Source: Cotesia glomerata (lineage: Eukaryota; Arthropoda; Insecta; Hymenoptera; Braconidae). Taken from it: a DNA stretch of 64,000 nt. This document shows positions 21,117-30,479 of the stretch, piece by piece. Position numbers and translations under genes: made by a program. The notes under the pieces are model-generated. The model worked only from the letters and a program-made list of their open reading frames with translations, was not told where the DNA came from and did not search any database. The stretch is taken from contig NC_058162.1 of the NCBI RefSeq assembly GCF_020080835.1, positions 13,376,635 to 13,440,634 on the forward strand. The letters run 5' to 3'. Each line of letters starts with the position of its first letter. Position 1 is the stretch's first letter.

Positions 21117-21455
21117 TACTCTGCCTCTCAGAGTCCTAGCTAAGGAAAGATGGAACCTATACCAACAAAAAAGGTCAACCACACTGAGCCCTGAAGAACT
21201 TAGAAGGGAAGAACGGCAACACAGCATCGCAAGATGGCAACAGAGAAAGCTCGGTGGACGTACCGTCTCATACCTCGGATTGATGTGTGGTTCAACCGGA
21301 GTCACGGTGAGATCAACTATTATTTAACGCAGATGTTATCAGGACACGGATGTAACCGGAAGTATCTTCACCGCTTTAAGCACGATGATACCCCAGAGTG
21401 CCCGTCCTGTCCAGGGGTCAATGAAGATGCGGAGCATGTTTTCTTCAGCGGAAAG
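21117..21455 (+). pseudogene. R1-like LINE ORF2 fragment, copy E
   Basis: Encodes LPLRVLAKERWNLYQQ, then after a frameshift the block RLIPRIDVWFNRSHGEINYY and CPSCPGVNEDAEHVFF. This corresponds to the last fifth of copy A ORF2, up to just before the final Cys of the zinc motif. Both ends are cut inside coding sequence, so this is an internal fragment next to the BEL element. Confidence 0.85.
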
Positions 21456-21479
21456 TTTTCAGCGGAAAGTTGAAAATTA

Positions 21480-22838
21480 CAAGGAACTTTTTTATAGAAC
21501 ATTTAAAGTACTACAAATTGGCCATTTAAAATTTTTGTCTAACTCTTACAGTTAACTTAACGAAATCAAAAACCCAGAAATCTGCATTTTAAAGCTATAT
21601 AACAAATTAAATATTGGAGATACACTGAAAAAAAAGGTTTTTTTCCACCTAGGAAATTTTTCCCTCTTGTAAAGAAACTGGTATACCTGTGTAAAGAATA
21701 CTAAAGTTTTTTTCCTACACTTATAAGTATAGTGATTTTTAAAAAACTCGGTTTCTTTCTCAGTAAAATACCAAAATAACAATATGGCTTACTTAACCTT
21801 ATTTGACACAGATGCATATGATATGTTTATAATACGGTTGATGTTTTTTATTATTATTAATTAATTAATAATTATAATTTATTAATTATAATCAAATTTA
21901 AGAAAATTAAATAAATTAAATTATAATAATTAAAATTAAGAATGACAATGAAGTTGTCAGACATTAAAAATTTTCTTAGTATTGCATGGCAATTAAATTA
22001 TTATAAAAAAAAATGAATTCAAAAATTCCACCAGTGAAAATTGATAAAAATTGCAAGTGAAAATTTTAGTAGCATCTTTTTATGATAATTGATTTGTTAT
22101 AAAAATTTCAATAATTTCAATAAAATTTCAATATTCTTGGTTTGAAAGTTACGTTGAGACGAAACCAAATAAATGAAGATTCAAACGCTAAATCCTATGA
22201 GTTTTGCGTTTGGACATGGAGGTAATATTCATTATGAAATTCCGGAATGTAAAAATTAAGCGATTATTCGTTGTTTGTGTAAGAAGTCATTTTATTATTT
22301 TAATCGATTATAAAAATAACATATTTCAATGGCATCAAAATCGGAGATGGAAACCTGGGAATTTTTCCTTGTAAGTAATAAAAACGGACGTATCATTCAC
22401 TTTGTCCAAAAGTAAAGCTTCCTTAGATTTATGAATAGGGTAAAAAATAGTTAAAAACTTTCATTCTGGCAATTTGGGCTAAAATTTTTATGAAAATATC
22501 CACAATTCATGAATTTACTGGATATATTTGAGAAAGTTATTAGAAAATTATTGAAATCAGAAAGCATTGGGGTTCGGTTACGAATATCTCTTAAACGGTT
22601 GCAGTTATCTATTTCACATATCAGATCTTTTTTGTAGAGCGTTGAATTTCCTACAAAAATATGGCATATTAATTCGACAACTATTATTTTCCAATGTGGT
22701 AGGAAATTTAAAAAAACAATTTTTTTTTTGATAAATTTTTTTAACTTCGACCTCGGATATATTTGAAATGGTTAATGTAATCGCTTACACATATCGAATC
22801 TTTTTTGTAGATTATTCAATTTTCCACAAAAACGTTTA
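21480..22838. other. AT-rich non-coding DNA
   Basis: No coding signal. Two related phrases around tttttgtaga..ttgaattt.cacaaaaa occur at 22640-22665 and 22802-22833, suggesting an old internally repetitive unit into which the palindromic MITE at 22839 inserted. Confidence 0.5.
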
Positions 22839-22917
22839 AAGTAAAAGCCCCAATATATGATCACGTACCACTATATGATCACTCCATGTATTTGTATACC
22901 TATATTTGTGAATATAG

Positions 22918-23947
22918 ATTGATTGATTGATTGATTGATTATTTAATCATGCCAAGGCACAGGCCAAATGGCAATTTTAAATACAAAAATATTTACAACT
23001 TACATAATAATAACAATAATAATAATAATAAGTACATAAGGTATAATCTTAAGAGACTATAATTAGAACTGATTCTATAATTAGAACTGATTCAACTAAC
23101 ATCTCCATATTTACGCTCTCAACTAAATATTAACAACTTAGATACTAATATAAGCATCAAACTAAGTTAGTTACATTAACGCTTTCAAATTAACATAAAG
23201 TTTTCTGATAAATAAATTTTATTTATTAATTGTCCAAATTCAGTAAGTAATCAAAAACTTTATTTTTAAACACTTCACTGCTACTCGAATTCACAATTTC
23301 ATCGGGTAGTTCTTCCCACAGACGAATCACAGTTACTATAAATGAATGCTCCATATAGGTAGTAGCAAAATGAGGTAATTTGAAAAAGGAATGTTTTTTA
23401 GCTGCTAACCTACTGGAACGTCTGACATCAGTGTCTTCTATGAACAGCTCTCGCAGGTACTTGGGTTTCTCAACTTGAAGTAATTTATAAAAATAACAAC
23501 TCATATAGTACATTCGACGATACTTTACAGATAGCCATCCAAGTTCTCGTCGATAAGGTGTGATATGCTCATCTTTCTTCAGATTAAAGATAAATCGCAT
23601 TGAGGAATTCATTGCACGCTGAAGTTTTGTGTTATTGTCGGATGTTGAATCTATCAGTACAACCGTACAATAATCAATTAGCGGTAAAATGGTTGCTGAT
23701 ACTAATAATTTTCTGATTGGGAATGAGAAGATGTTTTTCCGTACTTTAAGACAATGCAGAGCTGAATTCACTTTACTGACTGTCTGAGTAACGTGATAAT
23801 TCCAAGATAAGTTTCTACTTATATTGATTCCCAAACACTTAGTAGAGTTAACGTAGGGTATTATGACACCATTTACAACTACAGGTGGTAGATCTATGTC
23901 CTCAAGTTGTTTCAATTTACTATTTGAACCCAAAATCATAACTTTGG
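22918..23947 (-). mobile_element. 5'-truncated LINE with (AATC)n tail
   Basis: It inserted near the centre of the palindromic MITE. TATAG occurs on both sides (22913-22917 and 23948-23952), as a 5-bp target duplication. On the minus strand it ends in a tandem AATC tail (22918-22942), as seen in CR1/L2-like elements, preceded by about 280 bp of 3' UTR. The 5' end lies within the reverse transcriptase gene. Confidence 0.75.
23226..23947 (-). pseudogene. LINE reverse transcriptase C-terminal part
   Basis: About 240 open codons. They start after the catalytic box with KVMILGSNSKLKQL and LPPVVVNGVIIPYVNSTKCL and continue through KCLGINISRNLSWNYHV and RFIFNLKKDEHITPYRRELG to the stop at 23226. The blocks are typical of the thumb and C-terminal region of insect CR1/L2-related LINEs. 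The catalytic residues lie in the missing 5' part. The first residues of the computed frame (MYLYIYT) come from the MITE, not the LINE. Confidence 0.8.
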
Positions 23948-24013
23948 TATAGATATACAAATACATAGAGTGATCATATAATAGTACGTGATCATCTATT
24001 GGGGCTTTTACCT

Positions 24014-24690
24014 TATAAATATTTGATTAAAAAATTGATCAATAGAGAGATATGATCTTTATTATAAGAGACTAACAAAAAATATAAAAGTGTGATGAGC
24101 ATAAGGTTTCTATCAATTTTAAGAGCTCAAATTTAGTGAGCATTTTCTAGAGGTGACTGATAACCAACTTTTCAATCTTAGAAGTGAAAAAAAAATAATC
24201 GATTTTTTAGACCCACCCTAATATATATACAGGGTGTCCCAGAAGTCGTGCACCCCATTGTAGGAATCGAAAGAGAAAAATATTCTGAGACGAAAAGTCC
24301 TTAGCCATTTTTGAATCAGACGCATGGATAATTAATAATTAATTAATGAAAGTGACCAATCAGGAGCGCGCGACAGAAGAATGAAAAGTGAGTGGAAAGG
24401 CAGAAAGAGACGCGAGAGTAAGACGAGAGATCTGCTGCCTGTGTCTCGCGCAGTAGACCGAGAGTGGGGACGGAACAAACGTGGACGGCGGACGTACGTG
24501 ATGCTAGGTAAATGTGTGAGATCGTGCGCTAGTGTGGGCTAGCGTCAGTGTAACGGTAACAATGCACGTATGAATGTGAGTGAGGATATTTTTTTTTTTT
24601 TATTACAGGCACAAGATTTGACCAAATTCGATAGAAAAAAAAGGAGATTTTACTGAACTCAATCGGCACGACTGAATTTTGATTTTTAAT
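24014..24690. other. Unclassified repeat region
   Basis: From 24230 the sequence begins acagggtgtcccagaagtcg and is GC-richer than its surroundings (24360-24560, with cgcgcgac and gtgtctcgcgcagtag). The start resembles ends of dispersed insect elements, but no matching opposite terminus was found. No coding region is seen. Confidence 0.4.
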
Positions 24691-26249
24691 TGAAATAATT
24701 GAAGAAATTTTTAATGAAGAATCAGTAGCGGGGCTTAGAAAAAGGCAGAGGGCAAAAATTACTGGACTTTTTTATTCATTAGGAAAATTAAAGTAATTGT
24801 TGATTAAACAATCATTAACAAGGCACTGGGCGGCTGTGTCTGAATTTTTTTTTATTTGAAGTAAAGTAATCGTTAATTGAAAAATAGGTAGCGAGGGTCA
24901 GTTAGAGGCCTTGGGCAGCCATGACAAAATTTTGATTTTTAATTAGAATAATTAAAGTAACTTTTAAATAAAAAATAAGTAGCGAGGGTCAGTAAGAGGC
25001 ACTGGGCAGCTATGTATGAATTTTTATTTTTATTTCGAATAATAACAGTAATTTTTAATTTAATATTAAGTAGCGAGGGTCAGTGTGAGGCCCTGAGCGG
25101 CTATGGATGAATTTTTATTAGTATTTCGAATGATTAAAATAATTTCTAATTAAAAAATAAGTAGCAAGGGTGTGTAAGAGACACTGGTCGGCTTGGGATG
25201 AATTTTTATTTTGATCTAGAATAATTGAAGTAATTTATGAATGAAAAATAAGTAGCAAGGGTGAGTAAGAGGTACTGGGTGGCTATGAATAAATTTTTAT
25301 TTTTATTCGGAAAAATAAGAATAATTTTCAATTGAAAAATAAGTAGCGAGGGTCAGTTAAAAGCATTGGGAGGCTATGAATGAATTTTTATTTTTCTTTC
25401 GAATATTTAAAGTAATTTTTGATTGAAAATCAAGTAACTAGGTCGAGTAAGAGGCACTTGGCGGTTATGAATGAATTTTTATTTTTATTAGGAATAGTTG
25501 GAATAATTTTTAATTGAAAAATAAGTAGCGAGATTCAGTTAGAGGCACTAGGCGGCTATGAATGAATTATTATTATTATTTCGAATCATTCAAATAATTT
25601 TTAATTGAAAAACAAGTAGCGAGGGTAAGTACTAGCCCCTGGGTGGCTATGAATGAATTTTTATTTTTATTTGGAATAGTAAAAGTAATTTTTAATAAAA
25701 AAATAATTAGCGAGGGTCAGTTAGAGGCACAGAGCGACTATGGATGAATTTTTATTTTTATTTCGAATAATCAGCGTAATTTTCAATTGAAAAATAAGTA
25801 CCGAGAGTCAGTTAGAGGCCCCGAGCGGCTATGGATCAATTTTCATTTTCATTTCACATAATTAAAGTAATTTTTAATTGAAACATAAGGAGCGAGGGTC
25901 AGTTAGAGGCCCAGAGCAGCTATGCATGAACTTTTATTATTATTTCGAATGATTAGAGCAATTTTTATTCAGAAAATAAGTAGCGAGGGTGTGTAAGAGA
26001 CACTGAGCGAGTAGGAATGAATTTTTATTTCTAGTTGGAATAATAAAAGTAATTTTTAAATGAAAAACAAGTAGTGGGGGTCAGTGAGAGGCAATGAGCA
26101 GCTATGAATTAATTTTTATTTTTATTCGGAGTAATAAAAGTAATTTTTGATTGAAAAATAAGTAGCGAGGGTCAGTTAGAGGGCCTGGGCGGCTATGAAT
26201 GAATTTTTATTATTATTTCGAATGATTACAGTAATTTTTATTCAGAAAA
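24690..26249 (+). repeat. Tandem array of about 91-bp units
   Basis: About 16 diverged copies of a unit of the form agtagcgagggtcagttaga..ctgggcggctatgaatga, then attttta, tcgaat and taagtaattttt. Starts of gtagcgagggt-type phrases recur near 24888, 24980, 25071, 25163, 25253, 25344 and so on, a spacing of about 91 bp. Copies vary by substitutions and small indels. The unit has no conserved reading frame. Confidence 0.9.
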
Positions 26250-26495
26250 CCACCCAGAGCCTCAACTTGACACTTACCACTAATTTTTCACATGAAAATT
26301 ACTTTAATCATTCTAAATAAAAATAAAAATTTATTCATAGCTGCCCAGTGCCTCTTAATTATCGTTCCTACTGGTTCTTCAAACAAGAATTATTTTAAGT
26401 ATTGTTAATTAAAATGAAAATTCCTTTCCAGCCACCCAGTGTCTCTTACACAACCTCCCTACTTATTTTCTGAATAAAAATTACTGTAATCATTC
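26250..26495 (-). repeat. Inverted units closing the 91-bp tandem array
   Basis: About two and a half units of the same repeat in reverse orientation (for example ctgcccagtgcctctt and ccacccagtgtctcttac). The distal 30 bases 26466-26495 are the exact reverse complement of 26220-26249, so the array folds back on itself. The Helitron helicase fragment starts directly after it. Confidence 0.85.
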
Positions 26496-26497
26496 AA

Positions 26498-26795
26498 TGC
26501 GCTGAACCTGATCCATATCAACATTTGTTTCAAAATGCGAATTCAGATATCAATGCTGACATTCGTTTGGCTGTACTGAACAAACTTGGACCCATTGCCA
26601 AGAAAAAAGAAAATTTGATGTCAAATGCAGACTTTTGTAAATTGATGAGAATGTCAAACAGCAAACAAATTGAACTGTTACAACATGTAATATCACATCT
26701 ATTATCTCCAAATAAAAGTCCTCTTCAAATTTTCTTGACTGGCCCAGCTGATTGTGGCAAAACATTTGTTATCCGGCTTATCATAGATCTTATAA
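26498..26795 (+). pseudogene. Helitron/Helentron PIF1-like helicase fragment
   Basis: Encodes PYQHLFQNANSDINADIRLA, then SKQIELLQHVISHLL and a Walker A region FLTGPADCGKTFVIRL. This is the linker and first motif of the PIF1-family helicase in Helitron replicative proteins. One Walker A glycine is Asp (GPADCGKT against the family GPAGCGKT). Everything after motif I is missing: the helicase stops at about 26795 and endonuclease sequence follows. The fragment cannot be an active helicase. Confidence 0.8.
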
Positions 26796-27460
26796 TTCTC
26801 AGGATTTAACAAATTCTGTTATACAGGCTTCAAACATAGTACTTCTATCTGAAACTTGGTTAATTGACTCTAAAGATATAAGTATACCTAATTTCAACTG
26901 TATAGTAAAATTTAAACGACCAAATGTTCGAGCAGGAGGAGTAGGAATTTACTCTAACGAAAATAACAATACGTGTAATATTGTCACGCCAAATGTTCAT
27001 ATGACAGCAATGCAATCATCATCACAGCAATTGGGAGCAACAGTAACTGGTGATATTTGTATTGCTGAATGTCAATCTCTTGATGGAAAAAAAAATTATC
27101 TTCGCTGCAGTGTATATATCTGTCAATCGAAAGCTTAACAATATTATTTCTTTTCTTCATCAACAATTACTTGCATATAGCCATGGAGGTGCTGCTCTTA
27201 CTAATACAGATTATGATAAAATACCTCTTCTTTTAGGTGGTGATTTTAACGTAAACTTTGCATCTGACGATTCGACACCATTAATTAACTTTTATATGAA
27301 AAATTTAGTCTGCAATTAAATAATAATTCTAAGATGTCGACAACTAAATACGGAACCACAATATATGCCATTTTTACACGTTATTTAGAAAATATTGAAG
27401 CAAGAACTTATGTTTCATATTTTAGTTACCATAAGGCTCTAGTGACAACCATACCATTAC
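26796..27460 (+). pseudogene. APE-type endonuclease remnant, Helentron-like
   Basis: Spread over two frames. 26800-27060 encodes VLLSETWLIDSKDISIPNFN and RAGGVGIYSNENN. 27050-27319 encodes a segment with LLLGGDFNVNFASDDSTPLI. After a stop a block with STTKYGTTIYAIFTRYLENI follows. SETW, GGDFN and the final D-x-I-F block are APE endonuclease motifs. Helentrons carry such a domain next to the Rep-helicase, and the same-strand order here fits a Helentron with its helicase body deleted. A CR1-type LINE endonuclease is the alternative. Confidence 0.65.
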
Positions 27461-27506
27461 AAATACCATCAGATAATGGTATTACACATACATACATACA
27501 GACATA

Positions 27507-27649
27507 GTGACACCCTCGCGGGAATAGTCAGGGAAGCTTCCTAGGTACTCAAAACATCGAGATCTGATGAAAACTCGATTTTCGAAAAACGGGGTGACAA
27601 CAATAACTTCCCGATTTTTGAAAATTTTCAATTCTCTTAGCGGGAAGTT
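27507..27649 (+). repeat. Short dispersed repeat with GCGGGAAGT hairpin, copy 3
   Basis: Preceded by cacatacatacatacagaca and ending ttagcgggaagtt. It is immediately followed by the reversed long repeat (27655-28370), so the two non-coding families sit end to end. Confidence 0.7.
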
Positions 27650-27654
27650 AAAAA

Positions 27655-28370
27655 TTAGGGAAACGATTGACCCTGATGGCCATCCCTGCAATTTCCCGCC
27701 AACTCTATATCTAAACGCTTGAAATTGCACTTATGACGTTTTTGAGCTCTTTAAGCTCATACATACAATTTGAGTGTTATTTTGAGCTTTCCGAGCTCAA
27801 AAAATAGCTTTTGTGTGCTTTTGAGCTCTTCGAGCTCAAAAATTTAATAGAAGTTTGATAAAACACTATTTTTTGAATTTTCAAAATGCAATAACTTTTG
27901 AATGAATGAACCGATTTCCATGCGGTTGGTAGCCTTCGACGCAGTTTCTTAAGCTCTATAAATAATATTCAAGTTCAAATTGATAGAACAAAAAATTTTG
28001 GAGTAATTCCGAAAAAACATTTTTTTCGGTTTTCTATCGTTCCCGCTATCTCTCGAACGAATTAACCGATTTTGACCGGATTAGTGGTGATCGACATGGT
28101 TTTTTAAGCTCAAGAATGGATTAGTTTTTGGAATTGATCGATGAAGCCGTTTAAAAGTTATTTCAAAAAAACCACTTTAAAAAAAAATTTTTTTTCCGAT
28201 TTTTTTTTAGATTTCTTAAAATTTCTCAAAATCTATTGGTCCGAATCGATTTAAATTCATAGGAATCCTATTTTTGAGGGAACTCTTTAGAACGCCGTTT
28301 GGTAGATTCCGATCGGTTCAATCGTTTAAAAGTTATAAGTGATTCACATACTTACACACACACACCCACA
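27655..28370 (-). repeat. Long non-coding dispersed repeat, copy 2
   Basis: Reverse-orientation relative of 10827-11745. It starts with the complement of gcagggatggcc, carries the paired GAGCTC-type palindromes at 27740-27840, and ends in (ACAC)n at 28355-28370, where the next LINE fragment begins. Confidence 0.65.
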
Positions 28371-29369
28371 ACCTTTGAGAAAGTTAACCAGTGGATGGAT
28401 TCAATGAATCTACAACTGGCTAAACAGAAGACTGAGGCTGTGCTTATTACCAGCAGAAAAGTGATAGAGACCATAAAACTGAAAGTCGGAGAACAAGAAA
28501 TCACATCACAACCATATATCCGATATCTGGGAGTGATGCTTGATGCCCGACTCAACTTTAAGCAGCAAGTCGAACACGTGAGTGCAAAAGCATCAGCAGT
28601 GGTAGCTAGCTTATCACGACTGATGCCAAACGTCGGAGGCCCAAAGCAGAGCAGAAAACTACTACTATCATCTGTAGTCACATCAGTGCTCACTTACGGA
28701 ATATCTATCTTGGCGGACGCACTAGAAAAGCAAGAATCATGGAGAAAGGCTGGACCAGTCTACCGTCTGAGTGCCTTAAGAGTAGCGAGTGCCTTCCGCA
28801 CAATATCTATGGAAGCAGTGTGTGTCATTTCCGGAACTTTGCCTCTCAGAGTCTTAGCTGAGGAAAGACGGATCCTTTACCAATGAAAGAAGTCGACCAC
28901 ACTAAGCGCTGAGGAGCTTAGAACAGAAGATCGGCAGAAGAGCATAAGTCGATGGCAACTACAGTGGGATGCCACAGTGAAGGGTAGGTGGACGCATCGT
29001 CTCATACTAAGGATCAACGTTTGGCTAAACCGGAGTCACGGTGAGGTCAACTATTATCTTACACAGATGTTATCAGGACACAGCTGTTTCCGGGCGTATC
29101 TCCACCGCTTCAAGCATGATGATTCCCCGGAGTGCCCGTCCTGCTCAGGAGTCAATAAAGATGCAGAGCACGTTTTCTTTGAGTGCCCACGTTTTTACCC
29201 ACAGCGAGATGAGCTGGAGAATATCCTAAAGAGGAAAATCCAACCAGAGACAATAGTAGCAGCAATGCTGTCATCAGAAGCAGCCTGGAACGCTACAAGC
29301 ACTTTTGCTACAAAAGTGCTTACCGAGTTGCGATCCATTGAGAGAAAAAGAGCGAAAGACAGAATCTAG
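28371..29369 (+). pseudogene. LINE ORF2 C-terminal part, stop-interrupted
   Basis: The frame matches copy A ORF2 from FEKVNQWMD to LRSIERKRAKDRI. It is interrupted by TGA at about 28884-28886, where copy A has an Arg-containing sequence (YHRKRST). A second block from 28977 carries INVWLNRSHGEVNYYL and CPSCSGVNKDAEHVFFEC, an intact CX2CX8HX4C. The reverse transcriptase active site is outside the copy. Confidence 0.88.
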
Positions 29370-29606
29370 AAGGAAGAAATAACATCTTAGCCACCAGAAG
29401 GAAGAGCGGCAGCTAATTCCTCCCCCCGCGAAGAAATGCCTTACGGCGGTACTATGGGGGATCAGAGGATAGAAGAGAAAGGGGTTTTAGGGTTTAGTGG
29501 GTAGGGGCGTCAGCGTCGAGTTTTAGTATGACGCTGCGTCGAGTCGCCACATATCCAGGCCAAACAGCTACGCCTGGAATCCGTAAAAAGGATTCCCCCT
29601 CCTAAA
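28371..29606 (+). mobile_element. R1-clade (Waldo-like) LINE, copy D, 5'-truncated
   Basis: Starts inside ORF2 (QWMDSMNLQLAKQKTEAVL) directly after an ACAC microsatellite and runs to the element's 3' end. It includes the paired stem-loops at 29555-29596 and an A-run, and is followed by acacacc and the short dispersed repeat. About one third of ORF2 plus the whole 3' UTR is present. Confidence 0.88.
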
Positions 29607-29633
29607 GAGAAAAAAAAAAAAAAAAAAAAAAAC

Positions 29634-29771
29634 ACACCTCGCGGGGATAGTCAGTAAAACTTCCTGTGACTTTAAACGTCGAGATCTGATGAAAACTTGA
29701 TTTTTGCAAAACGGAGTGAAAACAATAACTTCCCGATTTTTGAAAATCTTCGATTTTTTTAGCGGGAAGTT
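29634..29771 (+). repeat. Short dispersed repeat with GCGGGAAGT hairpin, copy 4
   Basis: Begins acctcgcggggatagtcag right at the 3' junction of LINE copy D and ends agcgggaagtt. Copy 1 has the same relation to LINE copy A, so the same repeat received both LINE insertions at its microsatellite edge. Confidence 0.7.
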
Positions 29772-29911
29772 AAAAATTATCTCTCATACTTAGAAAATGC
29801 TTATCGTGCGACGAAATATTAGCGTCTTGTTCAGACAATGAAAAAGGAGCATTATCTGGCTATGTGGACCCAAATCACTGCAAATTTTATAGATTTAAAA
29901 AAACATATTAC

Positions 29912-30093
29912 CGTTTTCTTGGTATTCCAGAATCCGTTTGTTGAACATATCCACGTACTTTGAATTTCTTGCAAAAGCTAATCCGTAACCTGTCATAGCA
30001 TACCATGAACCAACTGTTAAGAGACGACAATCTTCATCCTGAGCCACTAAATAATCTAATACTGTTCCATCATAAAAGAAGGCATCTAATTGT
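29912..30093 (-). CDS. Nmdar2: NMDA-type glutamate receptor subunit 2, ligand-binding exon
   Basis: Exon encoding the second part of the S2 ligand-binding lobe: FYDGTVLDYLVAQDEDCRL, TVGSWYAMTGYGLAFARNSK and YVDMFNKRILEY. It has an AG acceptor before 30093 and a GTAATA donor after 29912. It joins in phase to the exon at 30172-30457 (VIHG to QLDAF) across a 78-bp intron. The protein is conserved with no stop, so it looks like a real gene rather than a retrocopy. The following exon (end of S2 and last membrane helix) is not visible, since repeats occupy the sequence from 29771 leftward. Confidence 0.85.
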
Positions 30094-30171
30094 CTAAAAT
30101 TGTTATAAAATATTCATAGAATTCTAAAGAATTTTGATTGCAATGAAAAAGAGGAAAACTATTAATCTTAC

Positions 30172-30457
30172 CCATGGATGACAGCTTCAATACCTTTTTG
30201 AACGCTGCTTTTACTAAAATTTTTTATGTATGAATGCATTTCTTTGAAATATTTAGCTATCGTACTTTCTGTATGACTCCATGGAATTGATCCAAATTTA
30301 AACATTGGCTTATGAGACCATGGTTTGACGAGACGTGGATCGTCTATCCCGCTGAACTCATGAAATTCTTCTCGAGTAATCATAAAAGCAGCTAGGTTAG
30401 CAGTGTAAATAGCGAGAAATACAACTGCAAACATGGCCCACATGTGTGTCATAAATC
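30172..30457 (-). CDS. Nmdar2: NMDA-type glutamate receptor subunit 2, M3 and S2 exon
   Basis: Encodes the end of membrane segment M3 and the start of the S2 lobe of an ionotropic glutamate receptor, a ligand-gated cation channel at synapses. FMTHMWAMFAVVFLAIYTAN and LAAFMITREEFHEFSGIDD include the gating motif (S/I)YTANLAAF. The block HKPMFKFGSIPWSHTESTI fits insect NMDA receptor subunit 2. The acceptor is ttttctacag before 30457 and the donor is GTAAGA after 30172. Upstream exons were not found up to 33 kb. Expected length of the whole protein is over 900 residues, so only a small part is here. Confidence 0.87.
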
Positions 30458-30479
30458 TGTAGAAAAGAATATACATTTG

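Larger units (their letters stand above)
22839..24013. mobile_element. Palindromic MITE interrupted by a LINE
   Basis: The left arm 22839-22907 (aagtaaaagccccaatatat..) is the near reverse complement of 22911-22917 plus 23953-24013. With the inserted LINE removed, the unit is about 140 bp: two arms of 68-69 bp around a 3-nt loop (gtg, 22908-22910). TA dinucleotides flank it at 22837-22838 and 24014-24015. About six mismatches separate the arms. It is non-coding. TA flanks suggest a Tc1/mariner-type mobiliser, by inference. Confidence 0.75.

Noticed and set aside
22839..24013. DNA transposon that captured a reverse transcriptase gene
   Set aside because: The TATAG duplication and (AATC)n tail show that the LINE inserted itself into the palindrome rather than being captured.
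24690..26249. CRISPR-like array
   Set aside because: Units of about 91 bp are contiguous and diverged over their whole length, with no alternation of constant repeats and unique spacers, in a eukaryotic context.
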